Of a DNA stretch of 64,000 bases, positions 8,367 through 16,767 are shown in pieces. Where the stretch lies: contig NZ_RCWH01000004.1 in the NCBI RefSeq assembly GCF_003668635.1, positions 62,001 to 126,000 on the forward strand, in the 5' to 3' direction. The stretch comes from Planomicrobium sp. Y74. GTDB taxonomy: Bacteria; Bacillota; Bacilli; Bacillales_A; Planococcaceae. The translations under genes were made by a program, and so were the position numbers. Within the stretch, counting starts at the first letter, position 1; every line of letters begins with the position of its first letter. The notes beneath the pieces are model-generated. The model searched no databases. It had not been told where the DNA came from and saw only the letters and a list, made by a program, of their open reading frames with translations.

Positions 8367-9137
8367 TTATACCGGGTTACGCTGGGTCACTGCATGGATG
8401 AGCGGTTCAATACTTTCGATTTTATTGTCGTGAAAAGCTTTTACGATCGCCGACCCCACAATAAATCCGTCGACATCCTCCCGCAGCATTTCAATATGCT
8501 CCAGCCTGGATATTCCAAAGCCCGCGTAGACCGGCACCGGGCTCTTGGAGCGAACCGTTTTCATGAACTCTTTCACTTCCTGCGTCAATTCATCGCGCAC
8601 ACCGGTGATGCCGGTTACCGTCACGGCATAAACAAATCCTTCGGCCGCTTCCAGAATGTCCTCAAGCCGGTTTTCCGTAGTGGTCAGCGTAACGAGCTGA
8701 ATCAGCGTGATACCGGTCTTTTTCAAATAAGGCTCGACCAGCTGCTGATGTTCAAATGGCAAATCCGGAATAATGACAGCGGATACTCCCGCTTCCCTGC
8801 ATGATTCCGCGAAACGCTCCGCTCCGTACCGAATGACGGGATTCAAATAAGTCATAACGATCAACGGGATCTTTAAATCGAAATCCCAGTCCTTCATTTC
8901 GAGTAAAACCTTATCAAGTGTGACACCTTCAGCGAGCGCACGGTTGCCGGCTTCTTCGATAACCGGTCCATCTGCGACCGGATCGGAAAAAGGAATACCG
9001 ATTTCAGTTGCCGTCACGCCCGTTGCCTGTAAATATTCCACTTGGCCGCGCAGCTTGTCCAGCCCTCCATCACCTGCCATTATATAAGCTACAAATGCCT
9101 TATCACCGCTATCCTTTAAATTCTTCAAGCACTTCAT
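8367..9137 (-). CDS. trpA: Tryptophan synthase alpha subunit
   Basis: The protein has 256 residues and is a TIM barrel that cleaves indole-3-glycerol phosphate to indole and glyceraldehyde 3-phosphate and channels indole to TrpB. The two catalytic acids are visible: Glu in [10 protein letters not shown] and Asp in DPVADGPVI. The phosphate-binding end ([15 protein letters not shown]) is intact, and [11 protein letters not shown] matches loop 6. The start ATG overlaps the stop of the upstream gene as ATGA, with GGAGGGG inside the end of that gene, which means coupled translation. It is the last biosynthetic gene of this operon. Confidence 0.97.
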   Translation of the reverse strand: MKCLKNLKDSGDKAFVAYIMAGDGGLDKLRGQVEYLQATGVTATEIGIPFSDPVADGPVIEEAGNRALAEGVTLDKVLLEMKDWDFDLKIPLIVMTYLNPVIRYGAERFAESCREAGVSAVIIPDLPFEHQQLVEPYLKKTGITLIQLVTLTTTENRLEDILEAAEGFVYAVTVTGITGVRDELTQEVKEFMKTVRSKSPVPVYAGFGISRLEHIEMLREDVDGFIVGSAIVKAFHDNKIESIEPLIHAVTQRNPV

Positions 9138-10939
9138 GCCAGCCCCTCCAATTTTTCCGCATAGGTCGCCATGTCCTTATCGCCACGACCTGAAACACAG
9201 ATGATCAATATTTCGTCCGAGCCCATTGCAGCAGCCGCCTTCTCTGCTTCCGCCACCGCATGCGCTGATTCCAGCGCCGGGATGATGCCTTCGAGTCTCG
9301 ATAACTTGATGACCGAAGCCAGCGCTTCCTCATCCGTCACCGCTTTATATTCAACCCGGCCGATGTCTTCCAGGTGGACGTGCTCCGGACCTACGCCTGG
9401 ATAATCCAACCCCGCTGAAATTGAGTGTGCTTCCTGGACCTGTCCATTTTCATCCTGCAGAAGTTTCATGTAAGCTCCGTGCAGCACACCTTCCGTCCCT
9501 TTTGTCAGTGTCGCCGCATGTCTGTCCGTATCAACGCCTTCACCCGCAGCTTCAACGCCGATGAGCCGGACGGATTCATCTTCTACAAATGGATGGAACA
9601 TGCCGATCGCGTTCGATCCGCCGCCGACGCAAGCCAGGATTACATCCGGCAAGCGCCCTTCCTTGTCGAGAATCTGCTCACGCGTCTCACGTCCGATTAC
9701 ACTTTGGAAATCGCGGACCATTGTCGGGAACGGATGAGGCCCAAGCGCAGAACCGATGAGATAATGAGTATCTTCCACATTCGTCACCCAGTAACGCAAC
9801 GCTTCATTGACCGCATCTTTCAGTGTGGCGCTGCCTTTTGTCACGCTTTCCACTTTCGCCCCGAGAAGCTTCATGCGGAACACATTCAATTGCTGTCGTC
9901 TGATATCTTCTTCTCCCATGAAAATGACGCATTCCAAGTCGAGCAGCGCGCAGATTGTAGCAGTCGCTACACCGTGCTGGCCGGCGCCTGTTTCCGCTAC
10001 AATTTTGCGTTTGCCCATTCTGATCGCCAGCAGCGCTTGTCCGATTGCGTTATTGATTTTATGGGCACCCGTATGATTGAGATCTTCCCGCTTCAGATAA
10101 ACTTTCGGCCCGCCCCAAGCTTCCGTCAGCCTTGCCGCATAAGTAAGCGGCTGCTCACGGCCGACATATTCTTTTAGATACTTATGATAATCCGCCTGGA
10201 AATCAGCATCATCTTTTGCTTCCGTATAAGTCGCTTCCAATTCTTTCACAGCTTTCATCAATGTCTCCGGCACAAATTGGCCCCCGAAACGTCCGAAAAA
10301 TCCTGTTTCTTTAACAGTTCCCGTTGTTTGCTGCATCGAATCACCCTTTACAGTTTTTATGAAAATTTTTATTTTGTCCGCATCTTTATTCCCTTCGGTT
10401 TCGACTCCACTTGAAACATCGACCATATACGGTGCCAGAGAATTGATTGCCTGGCCGACATTTACGGCGTCCAGCCCACCCGCCACAATAAGTCTTTCCG
10501 GATCGATCGATGCTCCGCCCAGCAAGCTCCAATCGAAGGTCCTGCCGCTGCCTCCGCGAAAATCGATTCCAGGTGCATCAACCAGTACAAAATCCGCTAT
10601 CGATCGTTCAAGTTTTTTTACATCTTCAATGTCACGGACCGAAAATGCCTGTACAACTTTTACTGGAATACTGCGGATAAATTCGTCTGTTTCATCCCCG
10701 TGCAGCTGCACCATTGACAACGGGACCTTTTGAACCGCTTCCAGCACTTCATCCAGCCCGGCATTTACAAAAACACCTATTTTTTCTACTGATTCAGGGA
10801 GTTCTGCAGCCAAAGCGGCAGCCTGTTCAATGGAAATTCTGCGCCGGCTCGGCGCAAAGACGAATCCCGCCGCATCAGCTGTGGATGCAGCCCGTACATG
10901 TTCCAGCTCCTGAAGGCCGCATATTTTCACTTTCGTCAT
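9134..10939 (-). CDS. trpFB: Fused phosphoribosylanthranilate isomerase - tryptophan synthase beta (TrpF-TrpB)
   Basis: One uninterrupted 601-codon frame carries two full enzymes. Residues 1-201 are TrpF: catalytic Cys in MTKVKICGL, acid in LVDAPG, phosphate loops GGSGRTFDW and AGGLDA. Residues 202-601 are a complete TrpB: PLP lysine in HTGAHKINN (about residue 294), phosphate clamp GGGSNAIG, C-terminal SGRGDKD. The join reads [14 protein letters not shown]; the DNA AAAGGGTGATTCG before the Met at 10336 looks like an old trpB Shine-Dalgarno, with a TGA one frame over, so TrpB may also be made by internal initiation. The start ATG 10939 (GGAGGTGA upstream) overlaps trpC as ATGA. A true fusion or a recent 1-nt frameshift or assembly error are both possible. 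Confidence 0.93.
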   Translation of the reverse strand: MTKVKICGLQELEHVRAASTADAAGFVFAPSRRRISIEQAAALAAELPESVEKIGVFVNAGLDEVLEAVQKVPLSMVQLHGDETDEFIRSIPVKVVQAFSVRDIEDVKKLERSIADFVLVDAPGIDFRGGSGRTFDWSLLGGASIDPERLIVAGGLDAVNVGQAINSLAPYMVDVSSGVETEGNKDADKIKIFIKTVKGDSMQQTTGTVKETGFFGRFGGQFVPETLMKAVKELEATYTEAKDDADFQADYHKYLKEYVGREQPLTYAARLTEAWGGPKVYLKREDLNHTGAHKINNAIGQALLAIRMGKRKIVAETGAGQHGVATATICALLDLECVIFMGEEDIRRQQLNVFRMKLLGAKVESVTKGSATLKDAVNEALRYWVTNVEDTHYLIGSALGPHPFPTMVRDFQSVIGRETREQILDKEGRLPDVILACVGGGSNAIGMFHPFVEDESVRLIGVEAAGEGVDTDRHAATLTKGTEGVLHGAYMKLLQDENGQVQEAHSISAGLDYPGVGPEHVHLEDIGRVEYKAVTDEEALASVIKLSRLEGIIPALESAHAVAEAEKAAAAMGSDEILIICVSGRGDKDMATYAEKLEGLA

Positions 10940-11712
10940 TTCTTCACCTCCGGTAAGGTAACTGCTGCGATCCATGCACCGGCATCTTCCGAACGCATCA
11001 GCGCTTCGCCAACCAGAATTCCAGCTGCCCCTTTACCGAAGGCAAACGCTGCATCCCTTTCAGTAAAGATGCCGCTCTCACTGATCAGCAGCGAGTTGCT
11101 GTCTGCTGGAAAATGTTCGGCAATTTCCGCCGTCTGCTGGAGCGAGACTTCGAAAGTTTTCAAATTCCGGTTATTGACACCGATCAATTCCGCTCCCAAA
11201 TCCACTGCAACCTGCAGTTCAGCGGGGTCGTGCACTTCAACGAGCACTTCCAGCTCTTGTGCCTGCGCGTATAAAAACAGGCGCTCGAGTTCTTCTTGTC
11301 CAAGTGCCGCAACAATCAACAGAATGATGGTCGCACCGGCACCTTTCGCCCGGTCTATCTGAATTTCATCTACAATAAAATCTTTGCAAAGCACCGGCAC
11401 CGAAACAAGCTGCGCCACATTTTCCAAATCCTCAATTGAACCCTTGAAATAGGATTTATCCGTTAAGACAGAAATTGCCGCTGCTCCTGCCTGTTCATAA
11501 AGTTTCGCCTGCGCCGCCACATCAACATCCAGCCGGATGTCGCCTTTTGACGGCGAAGCCCGTTTAATCTCCGCAATGACGCCAGGCCCTTGTCTCAAAC
11601 GTTCGGCCAATCGGGATTTTGTTGGGAACTCACCTTCTGAAAGCCGCTCAGCGGAGGAATAGTTTTTTACCTCTTCACGTTTTGCAGCAATGATCTCATT
11701 CAGTATATTCAC
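10936..11712 (-). CDS. trpC: Indole-3-glycerol phosphate synthase
   Basis: This 258-residue TIM barrel converts carboxyphenylaminodeoxyribulose phosphate to indole-3-glycerol phosphate in the cytosol. The signature [10 protein letters not shown] (catalytic Lys) lies near residues 47-56. The catalytic and substrate-binding segments [28 protein letters not shown] and LISESGI follow in the normal order. Start GTG 11712 overlaps the trpD stop codon (GTGA), and its own stop overlaps the trpF start (ATGA), so the operon is tightly coupled. Confidence 0.97.
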   Translation of the reverse strand: MNILNEIIAAKREEVKNYSSAERLSEGEFPTKSRLAERLRQGPGVIAEIKRASPSKGDIRLDVDVAAQAKLYEQAGAAAISVLTDKSYFKGSIEDLENVAQLVSVPVLCKDFIVDEIQIDRAKGAGATIILLIVAALGQEELERLFLYAQAQELEVLVEVHDPAELQVAVDLGAELIGVNNRNLKTFEVSLQQTAEIAEHFPADSNSLLISESGIFTERDAAFAFGKGAAGILVGEALMRSEDAGAWIAAVTLPEVKK

Positions 11713-12701
11713 ACCAGCACCCCCACTGCCTGCCGGTGTGCATCGAATACACTGCCCGTTTCTCCGGAAAGGATGGATTTTCTTGCTGCGTGAACACCTT
11801 CTGCAATCGTCCCGGCATTGCCGCTCGCAAAAAGTGCAGCTCCTGCATTCAGTGCTACTGTATCCAGATAAGCACTGTCGCGTCCTTCCAGCACTTCCAT
11901 AAAAATTGCGGCATTGCGCTTGGCATCCCCGCCTCTGATTGCCTCGACTGGCGCCAGCGTCAAGCCTGCTTCTTCTGGATGGAACTCAACCAGCTTCTTG
12001 CCATTTTCATCAAAAAACAATAGTTCATTGGTCCCCGCGAGAGAAAGCTCGTCCATCCCGCCTGCTCCGTGGACCATCACACCGCGTTTTCTGCCGAGTC
12101 TCATCAATGCATCTGCCATCGGCTCCAGCATATCCCGGCGGTAAACGCCGGTCATCTGCACTTCAATCGGCAACGGATTGGCGAGTGGCCCGACCAGATT
12201 GAATATGGTTGGCGTCGCAATGCTCTTCCGTACTTCCCGCAATTTCCCAAGTGCAGGATGAATAGCGGGCGCAAATAAAAACGCAATGCCCGTCTTTTCA
12301 ATCAATTCCGGAATAGTTGCCGGGTCAGCTGTTGTAAGGATCCCCAGTTCCTCCAGCACATCTGCGCTGCCGGTCTTGCTCGAAACACTGCGGTTTCCGT
12401 GTTTCGCGACTTTCATGCCGCATCCCGCCAGAACAAAAGCTGTCAGCGTGCTGATATTGAAGCTGAATGAACGGTCGCCGCCTGTGCCGCATACATCGAT
12501 CAACATCCCGCTCGTTTCCGGCAAACTCACTGCTTTTGAGCGCATCGCTTTTACCAGGCCCACCATCTCATCAGCTGTTTCCCCTTTAGAATGCAACGCC
12601 ACAAGAAATTCTTTAAGCTCACGGTCTGTCATTCGGCCGTCCAATATCTCCATTGATTTGCTGTACATTCTATGCTCACTTAAACTCTCTGCTCTTCTCA
12701 T
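11709..12701 (-). CDS. trpD: Anthranilate phosphoribosyltransferase
   Basis: The 330-residue enzyme transfers phosphoribose from PRPP to anthranilate. The glycine-rich PRPP loop is DVCGTGGDRSFSFNIST near residues 75-91, followed by KHGNRSVSSKTGSADVLEELG and the NPL-type segment LVGPLANPLP, all typical of TrpD. Of two nearby ATGs the one at 12701 is 8 nt from AGGAG, while the one at 12707 is only 2 nt away, so 12701 was chosen. The N-terminus (MRRAESLSEHRM) is longer than usual, and a near copy of its first codons lies 312 bp upstream in the leader. It is the first gene of the operon; trpE and trpG are not adjacent. Confidence 0.96.
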   Translation of the reverse strand: MRRAESLSEHRMYSKSMEILDGRMTDRELKEFLVALHSKGETADEMVGLVKAMRSKAVSLPETSGMLIDVCGTGGDRSFSFNISTLTAFVLAGCGMKVAKHGNRSVSSKTGSADVLEELGILTTADPATIPELIEKTGIAFLFAPAIHPALGKLREVRKSIATPTIFNLVGPLANPLPIEVQMTGVYRRDMLEPMADALMRLGRKRGVMVHGAGGMDELSLAGTNELLFFDENGKKLVEFHPEEAGLTLAPVEAIRGGDAKRNAAIFMEVLEGRDSAYLDTVALNAGAALFASGNAGTIAEGVHAARKSILSGETGSVFDAHRQAVGVLV

Positions 12702-12730
12702 CTTCATCTCTCCTCAGCTCTTTTGAAATA

Positions 12731-12980
12731 CAAAAATCCCCGCAACCGGAAATATATCCGGTTGCGGGGACGGGTTAAAAAAACCGCGGTACCACCACGC
12801 ATTAATGCATTTCTGCACTCACTCAAACAGGCTTTTCGCCTTTCCCTTTAACGCAGGGCATACGTCTGCCTTACTCATTTCCATTTTCAGGCCAGCTCTC
12901 CTAAGTCCATTCGCGCAGTTTCCCCAATCAGCTTCCACCAGCCGCTGACTCTCTATTATGGAATCCACTGCCTACTCGTC
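12731..12980 (-). promoter_or_regulatory. Tryptophan-specific T-box leader
   Basis: The leader shows the canonical order of T-box parts on the minus strand. There is an AGTA loop-E element in ACGAGTAGGCAG (about 12978), an AGAGAG bulge, and a distal loop GGCTGGTGGAAGC (about 12940). GCGAATGGACTT follows, with the specifier codon TGG at 12909-12907. Then comes the conserved T-box TGGTGGTACCGCGG (about 12799-12786), and finally the terminator. The specifier TGG reads tRNA-Trp, so uncharged tRNA-Trp should stabilise the antiterminator and switch on trpD-trpC-trpFB-trpA. The placement by analogy to the glyQS leader is unambiguous around the specifier. Confidence 0.95.
12738..12769 (-). terminator. 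T-box-controlled terminator of the trp leader
   Basis: Minus strand: CCCCGCAACCGG pairs perfectly with CCGGTTGCGGGG around an 8-nt AT-rich loop and is followed by ATTTTTG. It is the OFF structure of the T-box and lies about 40 bp before trpD. Confidence 0.93.
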
Positions 12981-13013
12981 TCAATCCTCGATTTTACTCT
13001 CTGCTATTCTCAT
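12981..13013 (-). other. Ten-codon leader ORF resembling the start of trpD
   Basis: ATG AGA ATA GCA GAG AGT ... TGA encodes M-R-I-A-E-S-K-I-E-D just before the T-box stem I. The true trpD start encodes M-R-R-A-E-S-L-S-E-H. The 22 nt 13017-12996 match 12705-12684 with one mismatch. No good Shine-Dalgarno precedes it, so it may be a duplication relic rather than a translated peptide. Confidence 0.55.
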
Positions 13014-13069
13014 CTTCTCTGGGCTCTTCTCTCAAATAGACTTGCCATTCTACCAACAAGTTGAAGTTT

Positions 13070-13098
13070 ACATTAAATTATTTTGTTTATTCTGTCAA
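13070..13098 (-). promoter_or_regulatory. SigA promoter of the trp operon
   Basis: Minus strand: TTGACA (13098-13093), 17-bp spacer, TAATGT (13075-13070). It begins 10 bp after the stop of the acyl-CoA dehydrogenase gene, and no terminator separates the two operons. Confidence 0.8.
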
Positions 13099-13107
13099 GC
13101 TTAAGGT

Positions 13108-14256
13108 TTACAGACCCATTCGCTTCGCAACAATCGTTTTCATGATTTCATTGGATCCGGCATATATCGCTGCCACCGGAATATCGCGGTAGCGGCGGGC
13201 AATTTTGTATTCTTCCATGTACCCGTAGCCCCCGTGCAATTGCATGCACTCGCCAGAGATTTTTTTCGCGGTATCCGTCAGCCAATATTTGGCCATCGAC
13301 ACTTTGGAAACGATATCTTTGCCTGCCATATGTTCTTCGATCAGCGATTCGAGGAATGAATGCCCCAGTTCCACTTCGGTCGCCATTTCAACCAATTTAA
13401 ACTGGGTATTCTGGAAAGCGCTGATCGGCTTGCCGAATGCCTGTCTGGATTTCACATAATCGACCGTCATTTCCAGCATATCTTCCGAAGCCGTTTGAGC
13501 GGCCATCGCCACCACCAGACGCTCCTGCTGAAGTTTTTCCATCAAATATGTAAAGCCTTTGTTTTCTTCACCAATCAGATTGGAAACCGGTACGACACAA
13601 TCCTCAAAATACAATTCCGAAGTATCCTGCGCATGAAGGCCGACTTTATCCAGTTTGCGCCCTTTTGTAAAGCCTGGCATCCCTTCTTCAATCATCAACA
13701 AGGAAATTCCACGGTGCTTCGGTTCCGCTTTTGTGTCGGTTTTAACGACAACGACCACATGCGTCGAATTGATGCCATTGGTGATGAAGGTTTTTTGGCC
13801 ATTAACGATGTAATTATCGCCGTCCCGGACGGCCGTTGTAGAGATATTCGCAAGGTCAGATCCCGCTCCCGGTTCCGTCATCGCGATAGCCGTGATATAG
13901 TCACCGGAAATACAGCCCGGCAGCCAGCGCTGTTTCTGTTCTTCATTGCCGTAGGATTCGATATACGGCACTGTTATATCGTTGTGCAGTCCGACACCGG
14001 TGAGACTTGCGCCAACGCGCTCCATTTCTTCGCCGATGATGACGGCGTAGCGAAAATCAAGCCCGAGACCGCCATATTGCTCTTCCACCTGCGGACATAA
14101 AAAGCCCATGTCCCCGAGTTTCTTCCAGAATGATTTTGGAATCAGGCGATCCTGCTCCCATTGTTCATATTGCGGCACCGCTTCTTTTTCGAGAAATTTC
14201 CGCAGCGACTTACGGAACATGATATGTTCATCTTCTTCAAAACGATATTTGCCCAT
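13108..14256 (-). CDS. Acyl-CoA dehydrogenase (long-chain type)
   Basis: This 382-residue flavoprotein carries out the first, FAD-dependent oxidation of beta-oxidation and passes electrons to ETF. The FAD and substrate motifs TEPGAGSDL and GQKTFITNG, plus the C-terminal LHGGYGYMEEY, are complete. The position that holds the catalytic Glu in medium-chain enzymes is Ala here (YAGSNEI). Instead QQERL near residue 244 supplies the Glu, as in long-chain and isovaleryl types, so a long or branched chain preference is inferred. It is the third gene of a minus-strand operon with a thiolase and an SDR. The ATG at 14256 follows AGGGGGAC. Confidence 0.93.
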   Translation of the reverse strand: MGKYRFEEDEHIMFRKSLRKFLEKEAVPQYEQWEQDRLIPKSFWKKLGDMGFLCPQVEEQYGGLGLDFRYAVIIGEEMERVGASLTGVGLHNDITVPYIESYGNEEQKQRWLPGCISGDYITAIAMTEPGAGSDLANISTTAVRDGDNYIVNGQKTFITNGINSTHVVVVVKTDTKAEPKHRGISLLMIEEGMPGFTKGRKLDKVGLHAQDTSELYFEDCVVPVSNLIGEENKGFTYLMEKLQQERLVVAMAAQTASEDMLEMTVDYVKSRQAFGKPISAFQNTQFKLVEMATEVELGHSFLESLIEEHMAGKDIVSKVSMAKYWLTDTAKKISGECMQLHGGYGYMEEYKIARRYRDIPVAAIYAGSNEIMKTIVAKRMGL

Positions 14257-14268
14257 CAGTTCGTCCCC

Positions 14269-15039
14269 CTATTTAGGCTGCATCCGGATTGCTCCGTCCA
14301 GCCTGATTGTTTCACCGTTCAACATCGGATTCTCTACGATGCTCTCCACCAATTGTGCGTATTCATCCGGCCGCCCAAGACGCGCCGGGAATGGAACCGC
14401 CGATTCAAGCGATGCGATTGCCGCTTCCGGCAAACCATCGAACATCGGCGTCTTCATAAGCCCCGGTGCAATGGCCATAACCCGTATGCCATCGCGCGCA
14501 AATTCCCGCGCAATCGGCAAAGTCATGGAGACGATGCCGCCTTTTGAGGCGCTGTAGGCTGCCTGGCCGATTTGACCTTCGTATGCAGCTACTGAAGCTG
14601 TTGAAATGATGACACCGCGTTCCCCGTTTTCATTCGGTTCATTCCTTTGCATGGCTGCTGCTGCAACGCGCAATACATTGAAACTGCCGATCAAGTTAAT
14701 GCGGATCACTTTCTCGAATTGCTCGAGAGGCTGAGGCTCTCCTTTTGAAACGACTTTGCCCGGCGTCCCGACTCCCGCGCAGTTGACAACAAGATTTACG
14801 GAACCGAACCGCTCAATGACAGCGGCGGTTTGCTGCTCCACTTGAGCAGCATCCGTCACGTCCGTTTCCGCATACCAGATTGAATCTTCGCCGAGTTCTT
14901 CGATAAGTTTCGCCGCTTTTTCGGAATTCAGATCAAAAATCGCCGCTTTCCCGCCTTTTTCCACAATACGGCGGACGGTTGCCTCGCCAAGACCCGATGC
15001 TCCGCCTGTGATGATCGCTTTCACTTCACTGGTTTTCAT
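14269..15039 (-). CDS. SDR-family 3-hydroxyacyl-CoA dehydrogenase (type 2/HSD10-like)
   Basis: The protein has 256 residues and a Rossmann fold with TGGASGLG as the cofactor loop, NCAGVG (NNAG-like) in strand 4, catalytic Ser in ISTASVAAYEGQIGQ, and YSASK holding the Tyr-Lys pair. An acidic residue after strand 2 (IFDLN) favours NAD. Together with ITxPGxxxTPMF-like APGLMKTPMFDGLP this matches type 2 3-hydroxyacyl-CoA dehydrogenases, which perform the third step of beta-oxidation. The true start is the ATG 15039 behind GGGGGCAAAGAG; a longer frame upstream overlaps the thiolase gene and has no ribosome binding site. It sits between thiolase and dehydrogenase in one operon. Confidence 0.9.
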   Translation of the reverse strand: MKTSEVKAIITGGASGLGEATVRRIVEKGGKAAIFDLNSEKAAKLIEELGEDSIWYAETDVTDAAQVEQQTAAVIERFGSVNLVVNCAGVGTPGKVVSKGEPQPLEQFEKVIRINLIGSFNVLRVAAAAMQRNEPNENGERGVIISTASVAAYEGQIGQAAYSASKGGIVSMTLPIAREFARDGIRVMAIAPGLMKTPMFDGLPEAAIASLESAVPFPARLGRPDEYAQLVESIVENPMLNGETIRLDGAIRMQPK

Positions 15040-15058
15040 CTCTTTGCCCCCGAACTTT

Positions 15059-16207
15059 TTATAGTCGTTCAATGATTGTCGCGTTTGCCATACCCATTCC
15101 TTCACAGATTGCGAGCAGTCCGAAGCGTCCGCCGCTGCGCTCCAATTCATGCAATAAAGAAACCATCAATTTCGTGCCGGTCGCGCCCAGCGGATGCCCA
15201 AGCGCAATCGCCCCGCCGTTGACATTCAATTTTTCAGGGTCTGCTCCGATATCCTGGAGCCATGCCAGCGGAACAGGCGCAAATGCTTCATTCACTTCAT
15301 AGCGGTCCATGTCCTCAATCGCAAGACCCGCTTTCGCCAGCACTTTTTTCGTAGCGGCTATCGGGCCAGTGAGCATCAAGGTCGGATCTGAGCCGACAAC
15401 TGCGCGGGCAATAATGCGCGCTTTCGGCTTCAGCCCCAGTTCATCCGCTTTTTCACGCGACATCAATAAGACAGCTGATGCCCCGTCACTCATCTGGCTG
15501 GCGTTTCCTGCTGTTATCACGCCATTTTCATCAAACACTGTTTTCAGGCCGCCAAGAACTTCCATGGATGTTTCTGGCCGTGGCCCTTCATCTTTATCAA
15601 CCAAGCGTTTTTCGCCGTTTTCATCTTTCACTTCGACACCGACAGTTTCCTTGTCATATCGGCCGGAACTGATGGCATCAATCGCCCGTGTATGGCTCTG
15701 TAGCGCGAATTCATCCAATTGCTGACGGCTGAATCCCCATTTCTCAGCGATGCGTTCCGCCGACAGCCCCTGGTTGATGATTTCGTATTGCTCAGTCAGC
15801 TTGGGACTTGGTTTAGCGCCCTGCATATTCGAAAACATCGGCACCCGCGTCATACTTTCGACACCGCCTGCGATGACAATATCCATATCTCCCGCAAGAA
15901 TTGCCTGCGCTCCGAAATGAATTGCCTGCTGGCTCGATCCGCATTGGCGGTCAATGGTTACGCCTGGTACATAATCCGGAAAACCGGCAATCAACGCAGC
16001 TGTCCGGGCGATATTTCCACCCTGTTCACCTGATTGCGAGACGCAGCCCAGAATGACGTCTTCCACATCACCTTTTCCGACGCCTGCCCTCTCCACCAGC
16101 TCATCCAGAACCAAAGCTGCCAGTTCATCCGGACGCGTTTCTGAAAAAGATCCTTTTCTTCGTCCCACTGCCGTTCGTACCCCTTCAACAATTACCACTT
16201 CCCGCAT
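15059..16207 (-). CDS. Acetyl-CoA acyltransferase (3-ketoacyl-CoA thiolase)
   Basis: The 382-residue thiolase cleaves 3-ketoacyl-CoA with CoA. The first active-site cysteine is in IDRQCGSSQQAIHFGAQ near residue 87. The NEAFA segment (YEVNEAFAPVPLAW), the GGAIALGHPLGATG loop with the catalytic His, and the second Cys in LLAICEGMGMAN are all intact. The start ATG 16207 follows GGGGTGG; an earlier in-frame ATG at 16225 has no ribosome binding site. It is the promoter-proximal gene of the fatty-acid degradation operon, with a FadR-type box upstream. Such operons are induced by long-chain acyl-CoA. Confidence 0.94.
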   Translation of the reverse strand: MREVVIVEGVRTAVGRRKGSFSETRPDELAALVLDELVERAGVGKGDVEDVILGCVSQSGEQGGNIARTAALIAGFPDYVPGVTIDRQCGSSQQAIHFGAQAILAGDMDIVIAGGVESMTRVPMFSNMQGAKPSPKLTEQYEIINQGLSAERIAEKWGFSRQQLDEFALQSHTRAIDAISSGRYDKETVGVEVKDENGEKRLVDKDEGPRPETSMEVLGGLKTVFDENGVITAGNASQMSDGASAVLLMSREKADELGLKPKARIIARAVVGSDPTLMLTGPIAATKKVLAKAGLAIEDMDRYEVNEAFAPVPLAWLQDIGADPEKLNVNGGAIALGHPLGATGTKLMVSLLHELERSGGRFGLLAICEGMGMANATIIERL

Positions 16208-16258
16208 ATCTATCCACCCCATCATTATTTATCGTCAATCATTAAGACCAAACTAAAT

Positions 16259-16276
16259 TGAATGACTATTCATTCA
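16259..16276. promoter_or_regulatory. FadR (TetR-type) operator
   Basis: TGAATGACTATTCATTCA matches the published Bacillus FadR consensus TGAATGAMTANTCATTCA at every fixed position. It lies about 50 bp before the thiolase gene, which places the beta-oxidation operon under acyl-CoA control. Confidence 0.9.
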
Positions 16277-16312
16277 ATTTAATTGTACTCGAATTCCTGC
16301 TTTGAAACCATA

Positions 16313-16342
16313 TAAAAAATCCCGCAGAGCAAACTGCGGGAT
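16313..16342 (-). terminator. Terminator downstream of opuCC and the repeat
   Basis: ATCCCGCAG pairs with CTGCGGGAT around a 6-nt loop. The T tract is on the minus side, so it ends transcripts coming from the opuC operon through the repeat. Confidence 0.75.
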
Positions 16343-16383
16343 CTGTTTATCTTTTTTCTATATAAGTTGAATTAATAATCTAT

Positions 16384-16739
16384 AGTAGTCGATATTCCGC
16401 AAAACAGCTGCGCTTGCCAAAACCCTTGTGCTCCTGCATCGCTACGCTAGCTTCGTCGCAAAGCGCCGGCCGAACTACCTTCGGCCACACTTGGCTCGCG
16501 CTGAGCTAACTCGGCCTCGTTGCACTTCGCCCGAGTGGATCTCAGCACTTCGCTCGAAACACAGTTGGAAAGCCAACTGTGTTTCTATCCCCTTGGGCGT
16601 CTGCGCTGTTTCGCTTCATATCTTTAAAGATCTCTCTCAGCAAAGGCGCGGCTCAGGACTGAGCGGAGCAATAAGACGAGTGGTCTTCTCGGCTTATTGT
16701 GGGAGCTTTGTCCATAGCGCCAAAGCGTTATCTATGTTA
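16384..16739 (+). repeat. Long GC-rich mosaic repeat, copy A (356 bp)
   Basis: It begins AGTCGATATTCCGCAAAACAGCTGCG and ends near CCATAGCGCCAAAGCG. Large parts recur at 28235-28490 (same orientation) and 41657-41873 (inverted), and the first 26 bp recur with C-to-T changes at 52664-52689. The ends are weakly inverted (ATATTCCGC at the left; in copy B GCGGAATAT at the right). Copy A alone carries a 30-bp hairpin (GAAACACAGTTGG / CCAACTGTGTTTC). It holds no transposase and no coding frame with a start signal, so it resembles a non-autonomous or structural repeat. It lies between the end of opuCC and its terminator. Confidence 0.85.
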
Positions 16740-16767
16740 TATCTTTAATTCATCGCATACTTAGTTT

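Noticed and set aside
9425..10177. Open frame of 250 codons antisense to trpB
   Set aside because: The minus strand encodes an intact TrpB with all motifs; the plus frame is a by-product of its codon pattern.
16384..16739. Repeat copy A as an insertion sequence or a protein gene
   Set aside because: The frames inside have no transposase words and no ribosome binding site; the other copies do not keep them open.
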